A stretch of DNA of 8,035 bases, taken from Bacteroidales bacterium (GTDB taxonomy: Bacteria; Bacteroidota; Bacteroidia; Bacteroidales; P3). The position numbers and the translations under genes were made by a program. The DNA lies in assembly GCA_017545365.1 (NCBI GenBank), contig JAFWOP010000082.1, positions 1 through 8,035 of the forward strand. Reading direction: 5' to 3'. Shown one piece after another: positions 1 to 4,895 of the stretch; position 1 is the first letter of the stretch, and the number at the start of each line of letters is the position of its first letter. Under the pieces are notes generated by a model, which saw only the letters and a list, made by a program, of their open reading frames with translations, was not told where the DNA came from and did no database searches.

Positions 1-350
1 CGACCTATGAGTTTTTCTTTCAATGACAGATAGTTCTCAATGATGCCGTTATGGATGAGTGCCAACCTACCTGATGCAGAGTAATGGGGATGGGCATTGG
101 TGCTGTTGGGCTCTCCATGAGTTGCCCAACGAGTGTGGGCGATGCCGGCACAGCCCGATGTGTCTTTATCTTCGCAATAAACCTCGAGATCAGCTACTTT
201 ACCTTTTGACTTATAGACGTTCAAGCATCTTTGCTCGCTGATAAGTGCCACACCGGCACTGTCGTAACCACGGTATTCAAGTCTCTGAAGTCCTTTAATC
301 AGAACGGGATAGGCATCCTTTGTGCCTATGTAACCTACTATTCCACACAT
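1..350 (-). CDS. glmS: Glucosamine--fructose-6-phosphate aminotransferase (isomerizing), N-terminal part, cut by window edge
   Basis: GlmS makes glucosamine-6-phosphate from fructose-6-phosphate and glutamine, the first committed step to UDP-GlcNAc for peptidoglycan and LPS, in the cytoplasm. Reading leftwards from the ATG at 350-348 gives 116 uninterrupted codons. They begin MCGIVGYIG, so Cys2 becomes the N-terminal nucleophile of the class II (Ntn) glutaminase domain after Met removal. Further family motifs follow: LEYRGYDSAG, then HTRWATHGEPN, which binds glutamine, and HNGIIENY. The family is usually about 600 residues, so only the first part of the glutaminase domain is visible; the rest of it and the two SIS sugar-isomerase domains lie beyond position 1. 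The start is fixed because the nucleophile must be residue 2. The gene begins 6 bp after the pyrG stop, so it is probably transcribed with pyrG. No strong Shine-Dalgarno sequence is visible, which is normal for Bacteroidota. Confidence 0.96.
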   Translation of the reverse strand, partial: MCGIVGYIGTKDAYPVLIKGLQRLEYRGYDSAGVALISEQRCLNVYKSKGKVADLEVYCEDKDTSGCAGIAHTRWATHGEPNSTNAHPHYSASGRLALIHNGIIENYLSLKEKLIG

Positions 351-356
351 AATGTA

Positions 357-1991
357 TTATGATGTTTTTGTACAAGATTTAATAAATGAAATGAACAATG
401 GATGCGGACTCAGCACCGTGGAGGAGTATTCGGGATGGAACTGTGTACCGATATACCAGCGCAGCGAGGGAATCTCGACGATTTCCACGAGGTTGGCCTG
501 CGGATGGATGCCCACGCATTTCAACCCCGCGGCCTCCAGTTCCGCACGAAAGTCGTTGTTCAGTTCGTAGCGGTGGCGGTGGCGCTCGCTGATGAGCGTC
601 TGCCCACCGTAAGCCTGCCACACGCGGCTACCCTCCACCAGTTCGCAGTCGTAGGCCCCCAGCCGCATGGTGCCGCCCATCAGCTTGACCGACTTCTGCT
701 CTTCCATCAGGTCGATGACGGGATGGCCGCTTGTGGTATCCATCTCGCTGCTGTTGGCATCCTGATAGCCCAGCACGTTTCGTGCAAACTCGATGACCAT
801 CATCTGCATGCCCAGACAGATGCCGAGCGTCGGCACATCGTGCGTGCGGCAATATTCAGCAGCAACAATCTTCCCCTCGATACCCCGCTGTCCGAAGCCC
901 GGACAGATGACAACACCCGCCATGCCCGCCAGTTGCCGGGCCACGTTCTCGCGGGTCAAGTACTCGCTGTTGACGAAGTGCGTCACCACCTTTTTCCCAT
1001 TGTAAGTGCCGGCATGAGCAAGACTTTCCAGAATGCTCTTGTAGGCATCCTGCAGGTCGTACTTGCCCACCAGCGCCACATCGACCACCTCCTTAGCCTT
1101 TTTCCTCATTTCCAGAAACTCCATCCATGCTGTCATGCCAGAAGGAGTCTTCCCTGCGGCCTCCGTGATAGCGGGTGTCAGGGCTTCCATTTTCCTGAGC
1201 ACGATGCCGTCCAGCCCCTGCCGCTGCATATCGACGGGCACCTCGTAGATGCTGGGCAGATCCTTACTCTGTACGACAGCCTCTACGTCCACATTGCAGA
1301 AATGAGCCACCTTCGCCCGCAGTTCGTCGCTGAGTTCGTGCTCAGTGCGTAGTACCAGCACGTCGGGCTGAATGCCCAGTCCCTGCAGCTGCTTCACGCT
1401 GGTCTGCGTAGGCTTCGTCTTCAGTTCGCCTGCCGCAGCCAGATAAGGCACGTACGTCAGATGCACGTTCAGCGCCCGACGCGGTCCCAGTTCCCAACGC
1501 AGTTGCCGGATGGCCTCCAGGAAAGGCTGGCTCTCTATGTCGCCAATGGTACCTCCGATTTCCGTGATCACGAAGTCCAGTTCCTGTTTCGAGGCGTTCA
1601 GCAGGATGCGGCGCTTAATCTCGTCGGTGATGTGCGGCACCACCTGAATGGTCTTCCCCAGATAGTCGCCGCGCCGCTCGCGCTCGATCACGCTCAGGTA
1701 GATGCGCCCCGTGGTGACGCTGTTGTTGCGCGTGGTCCTGATGCCCGTGAAGCGCTCGTAGTGGCCCAAGTCAAGGTCGGTTTCCATGCCGTCGGCCGTC
1801 ACGTAGCACTCGCCGTGCTCATAGGGATTCAGCGTGCCTGGGTCGATGTTGATGTAGGGGTCGAACTTCTGGATGGTAATCCTGTAGCCCCTTGCCTGCA
1901 ACAGTTTGCCCAGCGATGCCGAGATGATGCCCTTGCCCAGCGACGACGTCACTCCGCCCGTGATGAAGATGTATTTCGTTTCTGTTTCCAT
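357..1991 (-). CDS. pyrG: CTP synthase (glutamine-hydrolysing)
   Basis: PyrG converts UTP to CTP using ATP and ammonia from glutamine, the last step of de novo pyrimidine nucleotide synthesis. The 544-residue product has the family's normal length. Residues 1 to about 270 are the synthetase domain, with the nucleotide-binding FITGGVTSSLGKG (9-21), PYINIDPGTLNPYEHGECYV (45-64), DLDLGHYERF (72-81) and EIGGTIGDIESQPF (144-157). Residues about 300-540 are the class I glutaminase domain, with PGFGQRGIEGK (364-374), nucleophile Cys392 in GICLGMQ, and the His519/Glu521 pair in QFHPEYSS. The frame is open upstream to 2102, but I chose the ATG at 1991-1989 because METETKYIFITGG matches the conserved beginning of the family; the 37 extra residues look like translated spacer. 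The gene is divergent from dapF and 6 bp upstream of glmS. CTP feedback and GTP activation are known for the family but are not shown by this sequence. Confidence 0.97.
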   Translation of the reverse strand: METETKYIFITGGVTSSLGKGIISASLGKLLQARGYRITIQKFDPYINIDPGTLNPYEHGECYVTADGMETDLDLGHYERFTGIRTTRNNSVTTGRIYLSVIERERRGDYLGKTIQVVPHITDEIKRRILLNASKQELDFVITEIGGTIGDIESQPFLEAIRQLRWELGPRRALNVHLTYVPYLAAAGELKTKPTQTSVKQLQGLGIQPDVLVLRTEHELSDELRAKVAHFCNVDVEAVVQSKDLPSIYEVPVDMQRQGLDGIVLRKMEALTPAITEAAGKTPSGMTAWMEFLEMRKKAKEVVDVALVGKYDLQDAYKSILESLAHAGTYNGKKVVTHFVNSEYLTRENVARQLAGMAGVVICPGFGQRGIEGKIVAAEYCRTHDVPTLGICLGMQMMVIEFARNVLGYQDANSSEMDTTSGHPVIDLMEEQKSVKLMGGTMRLGAYDCELVEGSRVWQAYGGQTLISERHRHRYELNNDFRAELEAAGLKCVGIHPQANLVEIVEIPSLRWYIGTQFHPEYSSTVLSPHPLFISFIKSCTKTS

Positions 1992-2026
1992 ACGTTTGTG
2001 AAGTTGAGTGATGATTCTTTCGTCTG

Positions 2027-2057
2027 CAAGATTATCACAAATCGCCTTGAAAACAAC
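2027..2057 (-). promoter_or_regulatory. Possible Bacteroidota-type promoter for pyrG-glmS
   Basis: On the minus strand, TAATCTTG (2034-2027) differs by one base from the Bacteroidota -7 consensus TAnnTTTG. GTTG (2057-2054) differs by one base from the -33 box TTTG, and the spacer is 19 nt, as expected. Transcription would start near 2020, leaving a leader of about 30 nt before the pyrG ATG. With one mismatch in each box this is only a candidate. No better-spaced pair was found on this strand in 1992-2273. Confidence 0.35.
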
Positions 2058-2235
2058 GCCTCTCGCTTTCTTTATCAAAAACAAAAATGAGGAAAATAAC
2101 AAATCGAAAGTATTTTACTTTTGTTTCGTTTTAATTCAAAAGCAAATGCGGTGCAAAAGATTTCAAAACGAAACAACCCGTCCAAAATAATATTAAATTT
2201 GAATGGGAAACGTCGGGTTTTTGAAAGACTCTTTG

Positions 2236-2244
2236 TAACTTTGC
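2236..2244 (+). promoter_or_regulatory. Bacteroidota -7 promoter element (TAACTTTGC) for dapF-dapL
   Basis: TAACTTTGC is a perfect match to the Bacteroidota housekeeping -7 element TAnnTTTG. It lies 29 bp upstream of the dapF ATG, which would give a start site near 2250 and a short leader of about 24 nt. The -33 TTTG is not found at the expected 19-nt spacing; TTTG at 2220-2223 is too close. A second match, TACTTTTG at 2116-2123 on the same strand, could give a longer leader. The surrounding divergent spacer (1992-2273) is A/T-rich and shows no other gene. Confidence 0.55.
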
Positions 2245-2273
2245 GCTCAAAACTAAACGCAAAGATAACGCCT

Positions 2274-3215
2274 ATGGCGAAAATACATTTCACCAAGATG
2301 CACGGGTGCGGCAACGACTACATCTACGTAGACACCCTGCACACCGACCTCCCCCACCCTTCCGAAGCGGCCATCCTCATGAGCGACCGCCACCAGGGCA
2401 TCGGCAGCGACGGACTGGTGCTCATCGGCAGGCCTACAGTACCTGAAGCCGATTTCAGCATGCGCATCTTCAATGCCGACGGCTCGGAAGCCATGATGTG
2501 CGGCAATGCCAGCCGCTGCATCGGCAAATACGTCTACGAGCGCGGCCTGACCAGCAAGACCACGGTCCGCCTGCAAACGCTTTCAGGCATCAAAATGCTG
2601 ATGCTGAACGTCGATGACTCCACCGACAGCAGAAGGGTGGAGAGCGTCACCGTCGACATGGGCGAGCCCCAGACAACCCTCAAGCCCACCCCCAACCCCT
2701 CCCAAATGGAGGGTAGTTTAGTATCCTTTTCTGCTGATAGTGCAATTTTCAATACTAATCACGCCCCCCTCCCCTCGGGAGGGGCTGGGGGTGGGTATTT
2801 CCTTTCTATGGGCAACCCCCACTACGTGGTCTTCGTCGACGACGTAGAGTCGGTCGACGTGGCCGCTGAGGGTGCCCGCCTCGAATGCCACCCGCAGCTG
2901 CCCGAGCGCAGCAACGTGGAATTTGCCCAACTGCGCCCCGACGGCATCCGCATGCGCGTCTGGGAGCGTGGCAGCGGCATCACGATGGCCTGCGGCACGG
3001 GCGCCTGCGCCACGGGCGTTGCCGCCTGCCTCACGGGTCGCGCCGGTCGGACGTCGCGAATCATCATGGACGGCGGCACGCTCAGCATTGAGTGGTGCGC
3101 CGAAGACCGCTCCGCCAACGGCCGCAGCTTCCTGCAGAACCACGTCTACATGACTGGCCCCGCTGCCTTCGTCTTTGATGGAGAAATGGATATTGCGCGG
3201 CAAAGCCGCAAGTGA
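2274..3215 (+). CDS. dapF: Diaminopimelate epimerase with in-frame palindromic insert
   Basis: DapF interconverts LL- and meso-2,6-diaminopimelate without a cofactor, supplying meso-DAP for peptidoglycan and for lysine. The product is 313 residues, against about 270-280 for typical family members. It starts [20 protein letters not shown], where GNDY is the family N-terminal motif. The two catalytic cysteines are present: Cys76 in MMCGNASRC and Cys240 in [31 protein letters not shown] (178-192) is also characteristic. The surplus length is explained by residues 138-174, a Pro/Gly-rich segment starting PTPNPS and ending AGGG. It is encoded exactly by a 111-bp palindromic element and lies in what should be a surface loop just before SMGNPH. 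The last residues (ARQSRK) are encoded by a second small palindrome. The frame is open back to 2121, but the ATG at 2274 fits the family start and the -7 box at 2236. dapL follows 93 bp downstream. Both active-site regions are intact, so I infer a working enzyme. Confidence 0.95.
   Translation: MAKIHFTKMHGCGNDYIYVDTLHTDLPHPSEAAILMSDRHQGIGSDGLVLIGRPTVPEADFSMRIFNADGSEAMMCGNASRCIGKYVYERGLTSKTTVRLQTLSGIKMLMLNVDDSTDSRRVESVTVDMGEPQTTLKPTPNPSQMEGSLVSFSADSAIFNTNHAPLPSGGAGGGYFLSMGNPHYVVFVDDVESVDVAAEGARLECHPQLPERSNVEFAQLRPDGIRMRVWERGSGITMACGTGACATGVAACLTGRAGRTSRIIMDGGTLSIEWCAEDRSANGRSFLQNHVYMTGPAAFVFDGEMDIARQSRK
2685..2795 (+). repeat. 111-bp palindromic (MITE/REP-like) element inserted in frame within dapF
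   Basis: The left arm CCCACCCCCAACCCCTCCC (2685-2703) and right arm GGGAGGGGCTGGGGGTGGG (2777-2795) are inverted repeats that match at 18 of 19 positions. Nested inside is a second inverted pair, TTAGTAT (2718-2724) and ATACTAA (2752-2758). Each arm can also form its own hairpin: CCCTCC/GGAGGG at 2697-2702 and 2708-2713, and CCCCTCCC/GGGAGGGG at 2766-2773 and 2777-2784. The roughly 50-bp centre is A/T-rich, unlike the G/C-rich dapF sequence around it. The span is exactly 37 codons and contains no in-frame stop. No clear target-site duplication is visible. Similar C-rich and G-rich paired arms are, as far as I recall, dispersed in Bacteroidales genomes, mostly between genes; I could not check this here. 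Confidence 0.85.
3197..3209 (+). repeat. Small palindrome GCGGC-AAA-GCCGC at the dapF 3' end
   Basis: This is a perfect 5-bp stem with a 3-nt loop, located six bases before the end of the dapF CDS. It encodes part of the non-conserved C-terminal residues ARQSRK. The A-rich sequence that follows (GTGAAAAGTGAAAAATAG) is low-complexity. There is no downstream T-run, so it does not look like an intrinsic terminator, and dapL probably remains co-transcribed. It may be part of a dispersed repeat that replaced the original gene end. Confidence 0.5.
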
Positions 3216-3259
3216 AAAGTGAAAAATAGAAACTTGAAACTCTAAACTTCCAAAACCAT

Positions 3260-3284
3260 CTCTAAACTCTAAACTCTAAACTCT
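3260..3284 (+). repeat. Heptamer tandem array (CTCTAAA, 3.6 copies) between dapF and dapL
   Basis: Three perfect CTCTAAA units (3260-3266, 3267-3273, 3274-3280) are followed by a partial CTCT (3281-3284). A further isolated unit lies at 3240-3246. The array fills much of the 93-bp dapF-dapL gap. It is simple-sequence DNA, so copy number could vary by slippage, which would change the intercistronic spacing but no reading frame. No promoter box is convincing here. Confidence 0.75.
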
Positions 3285-3308
3285 CCGCTCCCAACTCCCC
3301 TAAACACT

Positions 3309-4538
3309 ATGGCTCTCGTAAACGAACACTTCCTGAAACTGCCGAACAACTACCTGTTCGCCGACATCGCCAAGAAGGTGAATGCCTTCAAGGCCGTCCA
3401 TCCCAAAGCCGACGTCATCTCGCTGGGCATCGGCGACGTCACCCAGCCCCTCTGCCCCGCCGTCGTCGAGGCCATGCACAAGGCCACCGACGAGATGGCC
3501 AACCAGCAGAGTTTCCGCGGCTACGGGCCCGAGCAGGGTTACGACTTCCTGCGCGATGCCATCCTGAAAAACGACTTCCTCGCCCGAGGCATCCGCCTGG
3601 ACCGCGACGAAATATTCATCAGCGACGGCGCCAAGACCGACACCGGCAACTTCCAGGAACTCCTCCGCTGGGACAACAGCATCGCCGTCACCGACCCCAT
3701 CTATCCCGTCTACATCGACTCCAACGCCATGATAGGCCGCGCCGGCGTGAAGGGACCCGACGGCCGCTGGAGCAACGTCATCTATCTGCCCTGCACGGCA
3801 GAGAACGGCTTCACGCCCGCCCTGCCCCGGCAGCGCGTCGACATCGTCTATCTCTGCTACCCCAACAACCCCACGGGCACCGCCCTCACGCGCAGCGAAC
3901 TGCGCCGATGGGTGCGCTATGCTCTGGAGAACGACGCCCTCATCCTCTTCGATGCCGCCTACGAAGCCTTCATCCAGCACGACGACGTGCCCCACAGCAT
4001 CTACGAAATCAAGGGCGCCCGCCGCGTGGCCATAGAGTTCCACAGCTACTCCAAGTCGGCAGGCTTCACCGGCTTGCGCTGCGGCTACACCGTCGTGCCC
4101 AAAGAGGTCAGCGTGAGCACCCTCACGGGCGAGCGGCTGCCCCTGAACCCGCTGTGGCTGCGCCGCCAGTGCACGAAGTTCAACGGAGCCAGCTACGTCA
4201 GCCAGCGCGCCGCCGAAGCCACCTACTCGCCGGAAGGCCGCCAGCAGACGCGTCAGACCATCGACTACTACATGCAGAACGCCGCCCTCATCAGGCAGGC
4301 ACTCACCGCCATCGGCCTCAGCGTCGTCGGAGGCATCGATGCCCCCTACCTATGGGTGCAGACGCCCCGCGGCACCACCTCCTGGCGCTTCTTCGAGCAG
4401 CTGCTCTACCGCGCCCACGTGGTCAGCACCCCAGGCGTAGGCTTCGGACCCTCCGGCGAGGGCTACGTGCGCCTCACCGCCTTCAACTCCCGCGAGCGCA
4501 CCGAGGAAGCCCTCGAGCGCATTCGCCAGTTCTATTGA
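3309..4538 (+). CDS. dapL: LL-diaminopimelate aminotransferase
   Basis: DapL converts tetrahydrodipicolinate and glutamate directly to LL-diaminopimelate and 2-oxoglutarate, bypassing the succinylase or acetylase branches. It is a PLP-dependent fold-type I aminotransferase and acts in the cytoplasm. The 409-residue product has the family's usual length. Visible features include LGIGDVTQPL (39-48), the GYGPEQGYDFLR segment (71-82), the cofactor-phosphate region SDGAKTD (105-111), YPNNPTG (184-190), LFDAAYEAF (213-221) with the PLP-contacting Asp215 and Tyr218, and the Schiff-base Lys249 in SYSKSAGFTGLRCG. VRLTAFN (387-393) contains the substrate-carboxylate Arg388. The ATG at 3309 gives MALVNEHFLKLPNNYLF, a typical beginning for the family. 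Its product is the substrate of the upstream dapF, so the pair forms a functional unit. The G/C-rich, C-ending codons leave long antisense open frames that are not genes. Confidence 0.97.
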   Translation: MALVNEHFLKLPNNYLFADIAKKVNAFKAVHPKADVISLGIGDVTQPLCPAVVEAMHKATDEMANQQSFRGYGPEQGYDFLRDAILKNDFLARGIRLDRDEIFISDGAKTDTGNFQELLRWDNSIAVTDPIYPVYIDSNAMIGRAGVKGPDGRWSNVIYLPCTAENGFTPALPRQRVDIVYLCYPNNPTGTALTRSELRRWVRYALENDALILFDAAYEAFIQHDDVPHSIYEIKGARRVAIEFHSYSKSAGFTGLRCGYTVVPKEVSVSTLTGERLPLNPLWLRRQCTKFNGASYVSQRAAEATYSPEGRQQTRQTIDYYMQNAALIRQALTAIGLSVVGGIDAPYLWVQTPRGTTSWRFFEQLLYRAHVVSTPGVGFGPSGEGYVRLTAFNSRERTEEALERIRQFY

Positions 4539-4585
4539 TGAAGCGCTCAGCCCGTGGCTGCAGGTCGTCGCAGTAGTTTCTTCAC

Positions 4586-4695
4586 TTTACTACGGTGAAG
4601 TGATGACTTTACTATAGTGAATTTATCTTTTTACTATAGTGAATTTATCTTTTTACTATAGTGAAATGATCTTTTTACTATAGTGAAAACATTCT
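4586..4695. repeat. 22-bp tandem array, five units with core TTTACTATAGTGAA
   Basis: Core copies start at 4586, 4608, 4630, 4652 and 4674, spaced exactly 22 bp apart. Copies 2-5 have an identical 14-bp core; copy 1 differs by two bases (TTTACTACGGTGAA). The 8-bp linkers are identical in copies 2 and 3 and diverge in the others. The core is an imperfect palindrome centred on ACTATAGT. One C-to-T change spoils perfect dyad symmetry, though U·G pairing would restore it in RNA. Copy 1 is preceded by CTTCAC, which pairs with GTGAAG at 4595-4600. A 22-bp period is close to two helical turns, so every core would lie on the same face of the DNA, as in plasmid iterons or multi-site operators. The array starts 48 bp after the dapL stop, in a convergent spacer. 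Confidence 0.9.
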
Positions 4696-4710
4696 AAAAG
4701 CAATGCCTTT

Positions 4711-4776
4711 GACCCGCAACAACATTTCTTTCGTCCCGCAACATCATTGCTCTTGTCCCGCAAAACGTCAGGGGGC
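4711..4776. repeat. Second 22-bp-period array, three units with core CCCGCAA
   Basis: CCCGCAA occurs at 4713, 4735 and 4757, again exactly 22 bp apart. Units one (4711-4732) and two (4733-4754) match at 17 of 22 positions, and unit three keeps only the first part. The stretch just before it (about 4700-4710) weakly resembles the end of these units, suggesting a further decayed copy. The core is unrelated to TTTACTATAGTGAA, but the same period and adjacency suggest a shared origin or constraint. No open frame or promoter is evident here. Confidence 0.75.
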
Positions 4777-4786
4777 GTCCCCCATC

Positions 4787-4820
4787 CCGTCCCTCTTTTT
4801 GAGGAACGGCAGGCTTTTTT
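4787..4820 (+). terminator. Hairpin with following T-run, possible dapL terminator
   Basis: CCGTCCCTC (4787-4795) pairs with GAGGAACGG (4801-4809) across a TTTTT loop, giving a 9-bp stem with one mismatch. After CAGGC comes a TTTTTT run (4815-4820). The gap between stem and T-run is longer than in a classical intrinsic terminator, and the site is about 250 bp past dapL, so the call is tentative. A further short hairpin, GGGGG-CGT-CCCCC, lies just upstream at 4771-4783. Confidence 0.4.
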
Positions 4821-4838
4821 GCCCCCAAAAGAGGGGGC
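4821..4838. repeat. G/C-rich palindrome GCCCCC-AAAAGA-GGGGGC
   Basis: This is a perfect 6-bp G/C stem with a 6-nt loop between the convergent ends of dapL and the large minus-strand gene. GCCCCC could alternatively pair with GGGGGC at 4771-4776, enclosing the hairpin at 4787-4809. It could block transcription from either side, but no T-run follows on either strand in the proper place. The remaining sequence to 4895 shows nothing recognisable. Confidence 0.5.
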
Positions 4839-4895
4839 GCGATGATGACAGGAGGTCTAGGAGAAGGCGTGTCGTAGGTACGCAATAGGGATTCG

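Noticed and set aside
402..1352. Long plus-strand open frame (316 codons) inside pyrG
   Set aside because: It is antisense to the strongly conserved pyrG coding sequence, has no recognisable domain, and is the kind of shadow frame expected from G/C-rich codons.
1992..2102. 37-residue N-terminal extension of PyrG
   Set aside because: The family begins with the KYIFITGG segment. The extension is encoded by A/T-rich spacer containing the likely promoter and resembles no known part of CTP synthase.
2121..2273. 51-residue N-terminal extension of DapF
   Set aside because: It is encoded by the promoter region, including the TAACTTTGC box, and the conserved family start is at 2274.
2685..2795. Assembly or sequencing error or frameshift in dapF
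   Set aside because: The frame is kept exactly across the element, both flanking conserved blocks are intact, and the symmetric arms are better explained by a repeat insertion.
3240..3284. Telomere-like heptamer repeat
   Set aside because: CTCTAAA (TTTAGAG) differs from the plant-type TTTAGGG, the array is very short, and it lies between two bacterial genes. It is simple-sequence DNA.
3300..4043. Minus-strand open frame of 247 codons opposite dapL
   Set aside because: It overlaps dapL entirely, its predicted product is low-complexity and rich in G, V, A and D, and there is no promoter or family motif.
4586..4776. CRISPR array
   Set aside because: The 22-bp period leaves linkers of only 8-15 bp that are partly identical, so there are no unique spacers, and no cas genes are present.
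4703..4888. Small plus-strand open frame of 61 codons in the convergent spacer
   Set aside because: It overlaps the CCCGCAA repeats and the hairpins, has no ribosome-binding or promoter signal, and its product is low-complexity.
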